A stretch of 64,000 bases of DNA from Edaphochlamys debaryana (lineage: Eukaryota; Chlorophyta; Chlorophyceae; Chlamydomonadales): contig JAEHOE010000014.1 in assembly GCA_016858145.1 (NCBI GenBank), positions 1,302,001 through 1,366,000 of the forward strand, in the 5' to 3' direction. The position numbers and the translations under genes are program-made. The notes under the pieces were generated by a model that had not been told where the DNA came from, made no database searches, and saw nothing but the letters and a program-made list of their open reading frames with translations. This document shows, one piece after another, positions 14,717 to 25,479 of the stretch (positions are counted from its first letter, which is position 1; each line of letters starts with the position of its first letter).

Positions 14717-16967
14717 GGGACTGCATGGGCGGGGGGTCGCTGCGGGGCTGGGCTGGGCCACACGGGGCCATGCGGCCCGGAAGCCCAGGCGGAGCGGTTA
14801 GGATGCGTGGGTTTCTTGGGCGTAGCCCCCTTCCCCTTGGTTGCTCGGCGACGGACTGTCGGGTAGCTCCGCTGAGCCCACGGGGTAGCGCTGGCGATGC
14901 CGCTGGGTTCGGGGGTGCGGACGAGCGCTCGCTGTTAGCAGTCAAAACAGGCTGTGACCGTCTGCCGTAGCACGGCAGGGACTCATGCCGTACTTGTGTG
15001 CACCCCGGCTAGCCAGCTAGGTAGGCTGTGACTGTACAGTTACATGTGTAGTATAGTTGAAGTGAACATGAATCTTCATATGTGCAGTGTTGTGTCCGAC
15101 GGGGCAGTCCTCCATGCCCTGTGCCCAAACTCGTGGCTGCTTCAGTTGCGGGGGATGGGGGGTGGCGGGGCACAGGGGGCGGCGGCCTGCCGGCGTGGAG
15201 AGGCTGCGGTGAGGCACGGTCTGCCGAGCCCCGAACGGCCCCCGCCGGCCCTGAGCGATGTGCAGCCGTGCAGGTGATGTGGGGCACTGTTCTCGCAGGG
15301 GCCATGCAGCGTAGTCAGGACGTTGACGGGGGATGCAGCTGACCGCGTCGACGTGGCCGCTGCCGCAATGCACGAGGAGGAAGGCAGGGCGCCAGCAATG
15401 CACACTCCGATGCGGGGGCTAACGTAGGGGCAGCCGTGCAGATGATGGGCGTCACTGGCGTCATGTTGCCTCTCATGCCGGGTGCGCGGGGGCCCCCTCC
15501 CCTGCTGCGGCCGCTCCTTACCGTGGGGGATGGGCGCAGGTCTCCGACAAAGGGGATGGGCGCAGGTCTCCGACAAAAGCGGGCAAGATGGTACGTGCGG
15601 GGCAGAGCAGGTACAGTGACGCCTCCGCCCATGATCCCCCGTGATGCGCTGCTGCTGCGCCGCTCCGCCGCTGCCGTCGGCAGAAGCCCGGCCACGCCGC
15701 TGCCACGTCTCCCACCTACTGGAAAGGTCCGACTTGCGCTAGGTGGGGAGGGACGGAGGGCTCTTGGCGCCGCTCACGGGCAGTCTCATGGAACGAGGGC
15801 ACTTCCCTCGGGACGCCCCAGGAGTCTGCTGCGATAGAGGCGTGCTCGGGGAGCCGACTCGCGTCACCAGCGGCACGGTCGGCATGGCGGGACCGTGCAG
15901 GACCTTCTGCCTTCCCGCTCTCCCCCTCCAGCCAGCATCAGCACTGAAGCCCCCCGGCCTGCTGCGCTTGGCCGCCAGCCGCCAGCAGGCCGTCACGCTC
16001 CCGCGAACGGACGGGGTTGTGTGCACACATCTAGGCGGGTTGGAAGTCCGAGACGACCCTCAAGAGAGGAAGCTGGGAACGCCCTTCAGGGCAACGCTCG
16101 TGCGCAGCGGACTGGTATGCTAGGGACGGCCTGCTAGCACAAGGAATGCGGACTGCGAAGCGGCTGCAGCGTTCGGCGACCTTTGCGGGCAAGGGGCGCG
16201 GGCGCGAGCGCACGCCTCGAGAGGGTGTTGCGCGGGGGCCGCGCCGACAGCGTGACAGCTCTGACCTGAAGCTGGCCACAACGACATCTCTAGGAAGAAC
16301 GCAGTGGCAATGCGCGATGCGACAAGCCCTCGGACCAAGGAGCTCGCGCAAGATGCGGCCGAGCGTGCATGCCCCGCATGCAACATATTGCCCCGCCCCT
16401 CACAGTCAGTGCTTGCGGAATAGGTCAGTGACTACACACATACTTGTCTGCACAGGCTGCTGCTGCATTATCGCGTCGGGACCAGGGTCCGCGATCGGCA
16501 GCCCATTCTCGCTTCGGCCCGCAGCAGCCACGGCGGCGGGACGCGGAGAGTTGCGGAGGAAAGGCGAGGGATCAAGCCCAGCCAGGTGCGGAGCTGGTCT
16601 GGCGCTTCCGTTCAAGCCGGCGCATGGCGGAACTGGCGCAACTCCGCAACAAGGGTCATCCCGAGGGAGGCGTTACTGCCAACCCAAGATGCAAAGAGCA
16701 TGCCCTTTATCTGTATGGGCCCGCATGCCGCCCTGGCTGCGTTGCTCGAGCGCCCTGGAGCCCTCTCGGTCACGTTGGGCTCGCCTTTCCGGCTTCCGGG
16801 CCAATTCCTTGCCCCTGTAGTACCTCTAGGACTCTTCTTCACAGTCGCGTGCTTGCCTTGGCGATCTGTTGACCAGCACGCCGCCCACACCTTTCGCGCA
16901 TGCCGCAGGCCTTGAAGCCCCTGCCGAAGTAGCGCGCGTGGGGAGCGCGCCACCACGACGGGCTAAG
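14717..16967. other. Intergenic: Nudix 3' UTR and amylase upstream region
   Basis: About 2.2 kb with no gene I can support. It must hold the Nudix 3' UTR, the amylase promoter and 5' UTR. Open frames here, such as 16146-16820, have no recognisable domain or splice partners. A 26-bp tandem duplication lies at 15526-15577. No TGTAA was found behind the Nudix stop. Confidence 0.6.
15526..15577. repeat. 26-bp tandem duplication
   Basis: Two exact 26-bp copies beginning GGGGATGGGCGCAGG lie head to tail at 15526-15551 and 15552-15577, in non-coding DNA. Confidence 0.9.
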
Positions 16968-19900
16968 ATGGACAGGCCGCTTCTCTCGAGGACCTCTCCA
17001 CGCATGCAGCTCGGCCGTCCGCAGCTTCTCCCGCCGCCCTGCTTGCCCATCGCACAGCTCCGCTCGGCGCAGCGACGCTGCATTGGCAGCCGGCCCTGCC
17101 AGCCTGTGGCCGCCCTTCGCCCGGGGAGGCTTGTCAACGGGCGTGGCGGGCTGACTGTGGTGAGTTTTCGGGGTCCGAGACCGTTTGAATCCCGGGCCCA
17201 TGTCCACACTCCGGCCCCCACTACACTTGTCCGCCACCACACACACGCCCCTTGCTCAAGTGCTCTCATCCACCCCGGCTGTAGAAGTGCTATGCCTCGC
17301 ACACGTGCAGCCAAGTGCTCCTCAACCCTACCCTTCTCAACCCTACCCCTCTCAACAACCCCCTCTTCGCCCCTCCCCTCCCCCTCCCCCAGGCGCGGGC
17401 CATTGACATGTCCAACCCGTCCCCGATCTCCTCCCTGGACGCCAGCGAGGGCCTGGAGATGGTGTTCGACAACAAGTCGGACGCCGAGTGCACGGTCATC
17501 ACGGTGGAGGGCAAGGACAAGGCGCACCTGCTCATGTCGCTCACGGGCGGCCTCTCCTCCGCCGGCCTCACCGTGGTCTCCGCCTCCATTACATCGGACG
17601 ACGGCCGCGTGCTCGACGTGTTCAGGGTGCAGACGGCCGAGGGGCAGAAGGTGGGGTGGGGTTTGGGGGTGGGGAAGGGGGGGGGGTCCGGGGGCGGCCA
17701 GATGTAAGGAGTGAGTGTAGTAAGGAGTGAAGCTAACTAACAAGGTCAAAAGCGAGTGAGTAGCGAGACCCTGGACGAAGCTTGCAGACGGGCGAGTTGT
17801 GGCGTGGAGTGGGGTTTTGGCCGCTTGGGCGAGAGCTGCCCATCGGACGGAGGGGGTTTTCGGTGGGGCTCACAGCGGCTGCCCTAGTTCTGCAGCCCCG
17901 CCTCTCCTCTCCCCGCCTCTCCTCTCCACCAACCCCTCTTTGCCCCGCCCACAACCATGCCCCTACCAACCATCCCCCCCTGTCAGGTCCCCGAAACCCA
18001 GCACCAGTACATCCGCAACCACGTGCTGGGGGTGGCCGCCTCGTCGTCCCGCTCCTCCATGCCCGCAATCTACGGCATCGTGGCGGCGGCCGAGGTGGAG
18101 CGCCTCAAGGTACGTGCCGTACGGGCGCTGTCACGTGCCGTACGCGTAGCATGCATCTGTTGGCTTTTTGCGGGCCGATGGCTGCAGCCTCGTAGGTCCA
18201 TCACTACCCCCTGCTTCCCGCCCCACACCTGCCTGCCTCCTCTCCTCCCCCCTCCTCCCCTCTCCCGCCCGCAGCCCCTGCGCGGCAGCGGCGCCCAGAA
18301 CGACGTGGACGCCCTGGAGCTGGCGGCGGCGGAGATGGCGGCGGCGGCGGCGGAGCTGGTGGCCATCGAGCGGGACATCCTCAAGATGCGGTGAGGGGGC
18401 ACGGGGTGGGGTTGGGTTAAGGGAGGGGAAGATGCAGAGGGGGAGGGGAGGTGCAGGGGTTGTGAGTGTGTAGAGAGGGCCGGAGTGGGACGTGGGGAGA
18501 GGCGAGGGGCCGGTCACGAACCTGGAAGTCAGGCTTTGGGCAGTTGGTGGCGGGGGTGGCGGATGCCGTCATGGGGGCCCTTGTGGCGGCAGGGGCTAGG
18601 CATTGCGCGGGTTGCGGAGGGGGCAGGTGTGCGAGCGCCGGGGGTGCGTGCGGACGGCCCGACGCCTCCGCCCTGAGCCCCAGCCGAGCCTTAGCGGAGC
18701 GTGCTTGTGGTCAAGGGGCGCAGTCGACCCTCAGCACCCGACCCCGCCTTACAGGCGTCCAGCCGCTCCCGGCCTGTCCCGCCCTCGCGCCCTGCTCCGC
18801 TCTCTCAACCTCCCCTCCCCCTGCCTCCCCCCTTCCCCCCCCAGTGCCTCCAACGCCGACCTGCGCTCGCTGCAGCCCAAGGAGGCGCAGCGCACGGAGG
18901 CGGCCGCGGGGCTGGAGCGCAAGATGGCGGCCATCCAGGTAAGGGGAGAAGGGGGGAGGGTATGGGGGGAGGGCGAGAGGTGTGTGTGTGAGGTAGGGGT
19001 GGGTCTGGGCCAGTGGTGGTGGGGCCAGGTGGTGTTGTGCGTGCAGCGGGATGCGGGTGGGCGCGCAGCATGGGTGCGTGGGGCGGCCTTGCCTGAGCGC
19101 GTTGTGGTATGAGCACGGATGGGTTCTGGGGGGTGTTCCCCGGTTGCCGGCGAAGTCTTGGGACCGGGAGGGTGCAGCGTCGGTCGCTGCCCAATCCTCG
19201 TTCCCACTTCCCCACCCTCTCCACAACCGTGTCCCCCCTCACATCTCCCCCCCCCAGGCCGTGCTGGCTGCCCGCCGCAACATGCTGTCGGTTGAGCCCG
19301 AGAAGCCCAAGAGCCAGGCAAGCAGGGGGGGCGGGCGTGTGTGGGAGTGAGGGTGGGGGAGGGGCAGTCTGGCCTCTGCGACTCGGTCCCACCCACCCCT
19401 CAACACAATCCCATTATCCCTTACGCTCCCACCCCCCCGCCTGCACCCACGCAGGCCGAGAAGCTCCTCGACACGCTGAAGCCCCCCTCCCCCGCCCGGG
19501 CGGCGGCGGGCGCGGGCAGCGGCAGCGGGTACGAGATCCTGCTGCAGGTGCGGGGGTTGGGGAGGTGGCGGGGGGGGGGGGTTGCAAAATGTGGGTGCCC
19601 GGGCGGCGTTGGGAGTGTGGCCCTCTTGGCAGGCTTTGAGAGATCTCGGGGCGGGGGGGGGGGGGGGCGGTGTGTGTGTGGGAGGGACGGCGAGTTCCTT
19701 AAGGCCGAGTTCAGCGGAGGCCGACCGGGGGGGGGGCGCAGCGTCGAAGGCCTACGCCCGGGGTTATGGAGGGGAGCAGGCCGTCGTCTTCTGCCCACCC
19801 AAGCACCCCGCAGCCAGCCCGACCGTTATCAACGTTGAACTTCCACGACGTTACCAACCACCCGGCCTGCCTCGGGGCAGGTCCCAGCGGGGAGGAGGGC

Positions 19901-22900
19901 ACTGGGCGGGGTGGTGGGGTTGACTGGTTCTGCGGAGCGGAGGTGACGGGGGCTGCATCCGATGCATGCAGTCGGGCGGGCGGGGCAGAGCGGCCGGCGT
20001 GGGTGCACTTATAATAGGAAGGCGGCAGAGCGGCCGGCGTGGGTGCACGTGCAGGGAGAGGGTCGCATCCTTCTCAAACCAATCGCATCCCCTCCCATCC
20101 ACCCCCGACGCGACGCGACCCCGCCCAGCTCCAAACACCCCCCCTCTTCCCCCCTCCCCCCCAGGCCTTCAACTGGGAGTCGCACCGCCACTCGCTCTAC
20201 CGCTCGCTGCTGGGCAAGGTCAAGGAGCTGAGCGACGTGGGCTTCACGGCCGTGTGGATGCCGCCGCCGTCGGACTCGGTCAGCCCGCAGGTGAGGGGGC
20301 GGGGTAGCAGCGGGGAGGGGGGGCAGCGTGCGGTGGTGGTGGTGGTGGCGGCGTGATGGAGTTGGGCGGCTGCAGGCGGGGGAGCGATGCCGGTGCGTGC
20401 GTTGCCTCCACCCTCGAAGTCCGAACCGGTCGCCCTCCCCAATGATGGGTGCCACCAACCGTCCAACCGCTCCCCCCTCCCGCAGGGCTACCTGCCCCGC
20501 GATCTGTACAACCTGGACTGCGCGTACGGCAGCGAGTCGGATCTGCGCGAGCTGATCGCTGCCTTCCACCAGCACAACATCAAGGTCATCGCCGACATGG
20601 GTGAGAGGGGGGGCGGAGGGGGGGGGGGTTTGAGGGGGCGGGGAGGAGTGGGGGGGTGGGGGGCTCGAGGATAGATGGATGGATGAGCGTTGAGACAGAC
20701 GGGCATGCCACTCTACGACACGGCTCCGGTCACTGACAATCCTCCACGCCCCCTCGCCCTCCGCTGCGGCCCCACATCTGTGCAGTGATTAACCACCGGT
20801 GAGAGCGCCGAGGGGAGCTCCGGGGGCAGGGCAGGGGGTGGAGGCGGTGCAGGCGGGGACATGGGAGGGGGCGGGGGGTCGGGCGGGCAGGCTGCCACAG
20901 CGAGGCAGCAGAGCGTGGGGGCGTGTGCCGGGGCCACGTGCGGCGCATTCCTAACCCTGCTCCCCCCCCCATCCCTCTCCCCCTTCCCCCCATCCCTCCC
21001 CATCCCGCTCCCCCCCCCCCCCCAGCTGCGCCTCCAACCAGGGCAGCGACGGCAAGTGGAACAAGTTCGGCGGCCGCCTGGCCTGGGACTCGTCCGCCAT
21101 CACCTCGAACAACCCCGCCTTCGGGGGCAGGGGCAACCCGAAGCAGGTGTGTTCGGTGGGGGAAGGGCTGGAAAGAGGCGGGGCGGAGGGGTAAACCGGA
21201 GCTCAACGTTGTGCTGTGTGAGGTGGCCTGCGGTCCATCCCCAACTCATATCCCCTCTTGACCTCCCTCGCCTCTTCCTTTCCTTACATATAGGGTGACG
21301 ACTACGCGGCCGCTCCCAACATCGACCACTCGCAGGAGCGCATCCGCAACGTGAGGGGGGGCGGGTGGAGGAGGGGGTTGAGAGGGGGGGGCGGGTGGAG
21401 GAGGGGGTTGAGAGGGGGGGGCGGGTGGAGGGGCCAGGGTGAGGTCCCAAGCAGGTGTGCGAGGAGTACGCAGCAATGAGCCTGAGGGAGAGGATGAGCG
21501 CCGTGGCGGCAGCGGCAGCAAGCGGGTGGGGGGGCTGCTGGACCGAGCCGACGGGTTGCCCGCCTGGCGGGAGCGGAGCCGTGAGCGAGCGAAGTCCCTG
21601 CTCGGCATCCCCTGCTTCGGGGCACCTTGCTGTCCCTCCACTGACCTTCATGCAAGCATTCCTAGTTGTCTGACCTCCCTGTTTGTTCTCCCGCTCCCTC
21701 TCCCTCTCGGCTCTTCCCCCAGGACATCACCAACTGGATGAAGTACCTGCGCAACTCGATCGGCTTCGACGGCTGGCGCTTCGACTTCGTGCGCGGCTAC
21801 CTGGGCTCGTACTGCAAGCAGTACATTGACGAGACCACGCCGGCCATGGCGTTCGGCGAGTACTGGGACTCGTGCGAGTACACGGACGGCGTGCTCAACT
21901 ACAACCAGGTGGGGAAGACAGGGGGGCAGTTGGCGAGAGAGGAGGGGGTGGATGGTACGGAGGCCAGTGCTTGGCGGAGGACCTGCAGCTCTGCTCTTTC
22001 GTGACAATCTCGACCCGCAAGGTGGCACTCGTCTGGACGCCAATGCGACCCCCTCTCCCTCCCTCCTCCCCCCCAGGACGCCCACCGCCAGCGCACCGTC
22101 AACTGGTGCGACTCCACCGGGGGCACCTCGGCCGCCTTCGACTTCACCACCAAGGGCATCCTGCAGGCGAGCAGGGGGCAGGGATGGGTCTTGAAAGGGC
22201 AGACCCTCTGCCATCCCGCAGCCAACCCAGGGCTCCTAACCTCGGTGTCAAACCCCTCCTCCTCCCGTAAACACCCCCTCGTTCCCCGCCCTCCGTCCAC
22301 CCTTCCCACCCCCCCACAGGAGGCCGTGGGCCGCCGCGAGTACTGGCGCCTGGTGGACTCCCAGGGCCGCCCCCCGGGCGTCATGGGCATGTGGCCCAGC
22401 AGGGCCATCACCTTCATCGACAACCACGACACCGGCTCCACGCTCAACCACTGGCCCTTCCCGCCCCGCAACCTGCCCGAGGGCTACGCCTACATCCTCA
22501 CGCACCCGGGCACCCCCTGCGTCTTCGTGGACCACCTGTACCAGGTGCGTGTGTGTGGGGGGGCGGAGGGCGGGGAAGGGAGGAGGGGGAGGGAGCCCCG
22601 GGCACGCTCTGCTCGGGCATGCGCTGCTGTGCCTGATGGGCCGACGCGATGCAGCTTGGCAACCAGCACCCTCTGACATCCCACACCCCCTTCCCCCCCT
22701 CTATCTGCCCCCCCCCCCAGAACGAGGGCAACCTGCGCAAGGCCATTCTGGAGCTGGTGGCCATCCGCCGCCGCAACGGCATCAACGCCAGGTGGGGCCG
22801 GGTGTCTGGGGGGGGGCGTGGTGTGGAGGGGGTCCGGGCGTGTGATCATGCGAGGGAGGGAGCCGCGGCCCGGATACTGCCCCTTGCTCCTACCCACCCC

Positions 22901-23393
22901 ACAACCAACCTTCTCCCGTCCCACCCAACCCGCACCCCACCGCTCTCCCCCCCCCAGGTCCAAGGTGACTGTCAAGAAGTCGGCTGCTGACGTGTACGCC
23001 TGCATGATCGACGACAAGGTCGCGGTCAAGATCGGCCCGGGCGACTGGTCGCCCAACCACCAGGCGAGAGCGGGAGAGGAAAGGGAGAGAGGGAGGGGGA
23101 GCCAAGGGCGGGTGCTTGGGAGGGAGGAGAGACGATCGGAGCGCCGCCAGCTGCCCCGCAAGTCTGGTCTCCTTTCCATTCTTCCCATGCGCCCTGCGGT
23201 TTCCGTTAGCTCTCTTCTGCAGCGGTCAAACAGGGGGGAGTGTTGTGCTAGTAAGATGTCAGTCCAACGGTCAAGCTAACGTCCAATCCCCAACCGACCA
23301 ACTCCCAACCGCCAGGGCATCAAGGTCAACGGCAAGGAGCTTAAGAGCGCCTCCGCCGGCTTCCAGTACGCCGTGTGGGAGCCGCAGTCGTAG
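16968..23393 (+). CDS. ACT-domain alpha-amylase (GH13), probably plastidial
   Basis: Endo-acting starch hydrolase, 707 aa. Eighteen exons: 16968-17159, 17393-17650, 17987-18109, 18275-18390, 18845-18938, 19258-19317, 19455-19547, 20165-20290, 20486-20600, 20786-20798, 21026-21146, 21294-21350, 21723-21908, 22077-22166, 22320-22544, 22721-22791, 22958-23063, 23316-23393; total 2124 nt. Exon 1 is basic and Pro/Arg-rich like a chloroplast transit peptide; a second ATG lies at 17004. Exons 2-3 encode an ACT domain ([20 protein letters not shown]), exons 4-6 an Ala/Glu-rich linker. The amylase begins [14 protein letters not shown]. Catalytic regions are intact: [13 protein letters not shown] (nucleophile Asp), AFGEYWDS (acid/base Glu), [10 protein letters not shown] (third Asp). 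The plant-like end is [13 protein letters not shown] domains usually sense small molecules, so allosteric control of starch breakdown is inferred. Confidence 0.9.
19318..19454 (+). other. GC-AG intron 6 of the amylase gene
   Basis: The donor reads CAG|GCAAGC, a good GC-type donor, and the acceptor is GCAG|GCC. No GT nearby restores the frame, while this junction joins KPKSQ to [11 protein letters not shown] in phase 0. Confidence 0.8.
20786..20798 (+). other. 13-nt microexon of the amylase gene
   Basis: A 13-nt exon between TGCAG and GTGAG. With split codons on both sides it supplies V-I-N-H-R, which is conserved region I of alpha-amylases. Skipping it would lose the region and shift the frame. 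Confidence 0.85.
21361..21433 (+). repeat. 30-bp G-rich tandem repeat in amylase intron 12
   Basis: Two exact 30-bp units starting GCGGGTGGAG at 21361 and 21391 and a partial third at 21421 lie just behind the donor at 21351. The strand is strongly G-biased. Confidence 0.85.
22167..22319 (+). other. GC-AG intron 14 of the amylase gene
   Basis: The donor reads CTGCAG|GCGAGC and the acceptor CACAG|GAG. It joins TTKGILQ to [11 protein letters not shown] in phase 0, a junction expected for plant-type amylases. No usable GT lies nearby. Confidence 0.8.
23064..23315 (+). other. GC-AG intron 17 of the amylase gene
   Basis: The donor reads CACCAG|GCGAGA and the acceptor GCCAG|GGC. It joins [10 protein letters not shown] to GIKVNGKEL in phase 0. 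The nearest GT downstream would add out-of-place sequence. Confidence 0.8.
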
Positions 23394-24457
23394 AGCCCCT
23401 AGGCCCAGAGCGAGGACCGGGTCCAGGTCCAGGCCCGCAAGGGGCCCACGCACCGGCGGGCCCGCAGCGGTGCTGCACCCGACGGCGTGGGCCCATGCAC
23501 GCCGGCCTTGGGGCGGCGGCGGTGGGGGCGGGCGGGGTCAGCTGCTGCCGGCAGGCATCCAGGGCGCCGCGGGCCCCTGCACAGCTGCGGGCTTCGCTGG
23601 AGCTCTGCAGGGCGGTGGCGGGGGCGCTGGCGGCGGGGGCGGCTTATTTCGAGCATTGGGCCTGCGGGCCGCGTCTCGGCCGGAGCGGAAGGTGTGGGTG
23701 CGGCTGCTGGGTCGGGCGGGGGCCGTGAAACGGTGCCCTTCGGATGGCGGCTGCTGCCTGCCGACGTGCCTTGGGAGTCGACGTGCCCGCGGGGGCCTTG
23801 ACGTGTTGGCCCTGGCGTGGGCGGGGTGGAGGACTGGTGTGTGGTGAGGCTGTGCGCTGAGCGCGGAGAGGAGGCGGGGTGGGCGTGAGTAGTGGGGTGG
23901 GCGTTTGTGTGCTCGTGTGTGATTGGGCGGGAGGGGAGGGCGTGGTTGCGTGTTTCGTAGAGTCGCTGTGTCCCCGCCTGCCGGCAATGAGGGGACTCTC
24001 GGTGTCAGGCAGCGCGGCGGACCGAGGGAGGGAGGGAAGAAGGCTGGCCGGAAGACTCAGACGGCGTGACGAGGAGACAATAACCTAGTAGCTTGGGCGG
24101 TTTCGCGATAGGCGATTGTGGGGCCCTGCGTGGGTTGTGAGACGTTTCTTGTCGTGTATGCTGGCGGCGTGGGGCGCGGGCGGGGGCCATTACCCCCGGG
24201 CGGCGTGGGGGCCGGAGCGCAGAAAAGGCATGGAATGCAGCGTCAGGTCTTCTGCTGTGCGCATGTTATTGTGCGAGGCAAGACAGCGGCGCGCGCGTGT
24301 GGCAGGTCTCAGGCGCACGCGCGTGCCGACAGTTGCTTGCTTATTCTTTGTCGCGAAGGAATGGAAGACACTCTCAATCGGCGGAAGACGGAGGGACCGG
24401 GTGGGTGCTGCAGGTCGTGTTGGGTTACTGAGGCGGGGTGGGGTCGAAGCACACGTG

Positions 24458-24462
24458 TGTAA
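24458..24462 (+). terminator. Candidate poly(A) signal TGTAA, amylase
   Basis: First TGTAA behind the amylase stop, giving a 3' UTR of about 1.07 kb. TGTAA is the common poly(A) signal of Chlamydomonas and relatives. A second one lies at 24791. Confidence 0.45.
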
Positions 24463-24719
24463 AGGCTGCAAGGTCAAGCGACCCGATCTCACGCACGGAC
24501 CTCTACGGAGTACGGACAGACAGGCTGTGCGGAATCAACTGCTTACCCAAGCACCCGTGCCTGGCCTGCCTGCACCCAGTCACAACTGCAACTGACACGG
24601 TCAAAGCTGGTCCGGCCCCCTGTCAGCGGCATGCCTCCCTAGCCCGTGTGCAAAAGAAGCCCAGCCGCTAAGGGCATTGGAAGGCTGCAGACTCTGCACG
24701 GAGAGTGTTACTATCATAG

Positions 24720-24724
24720 TTACA
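24720..24724 (-). terminator. Candidate poly(A) signal TGTAA, gene A
   Basis: TTACA on the plus strand is TGTAA on the minus strand, about 760 nt behind the gene A stop. It is the only minus-strand TGTAA I find between the two convergent genes. Confidence 0.4.
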
Positions 24725-24744
24725 AAGTTACCGAAATGTGATGG

Positions 24745-25140
24745 ACGCTGGAACATTTCTGGCCGTTATGGCCGAAAAGTTCTGGCAGAATGTAACATTT
24801 CCGCCCCAAAGGACGCAAAAGTTCTGCCCGCCACTGTACATTTTGCCTCCGCAAGGCCCCAATGTTCTGGCCAAGGGCCCGTAACTTGGCAGTGTGGGAT
24901 GCTATGCGGGGTGTAGGAGGCCAAGCCAGGGCCTGCCAGGGGTGGGTAGCTGAGGTGACGGGGCGCAGGGGGGGCGGGAGGGGCAGGTGTGACCAGGGCC
25001 CCACCACCGCCGCATCCAAACTCTCTGGGGGTCCGCCGGGAGGTGTTCTGGCCGTAGCATTTTGACCCCTAGCGGCGAGAAAGTTCTGTCCGCCACGTAA
25101 CATTCTTGCCCAGCCGGCCAGGAAAGTTCTGGGATTTCAG
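24745..25140. repeat. Decayed 42-43 bp tandem array with insertion
   Basis: AAAGTTCTG recurs at 24776, 24818, 25080 and 25123, spaced 42-43 bp within each pair, and each is followed by a TAACATT or TACATTT motif about 7 bases further on. About 200 bp of unrelated G-rich sequence splits the array. Confidence 0.65.
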
Positions 25141-25479
25141 AAACCTTCGCCACGGAAGATAGCAACACTGGCACGGACTGCACCACAGGAGGTATTGACA
25201 GCAGGACGAACCTGCACGCCCCGTTAGCTAGCTAGGGCCGCCGTAAGGCCATCGGCCATTCGGGAAGCCAGCGGTCCCTGCGGCACGAGCTAGGCTGTGC
25301 CACTGCCCCGGCACACCGGCGCTCCGGCAGCCCACGCACATAGCTTCCTGGCGTCAACCACACAGTAAAAGAAGTTCGTCAGACTCCAACCCCATGAGTT
25401 GTTGACCCCTGCCGCTCCGCCCTTGACCCCTGCCAGCCGCCCTGCCACTCCGCCCTTCCCTGCAGGCCGTTGCTCCTTT

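Larger units (their letters stand above)
23394..25479. other. Convergent intergenic region, amylase and gene A
   Basis: Holds the 3' UTRs of the amylase (plus) and gene A (minus). TGTAA occurs on the plus strand at 24458-24462 and 24791-24795, and on the minus strand at 24724-24720. A decayed 42-43 bp tandem array lies at 24.74-25.14 kb. No further gene is supported. Confidence 0.6.

Noticed and set aside
16146..16820. Long open frame upstream of the amylase gene
   Set aside because: Arg-rich random-looking sequence of the kind any GC-rich strand produces; no motif and no junctions.
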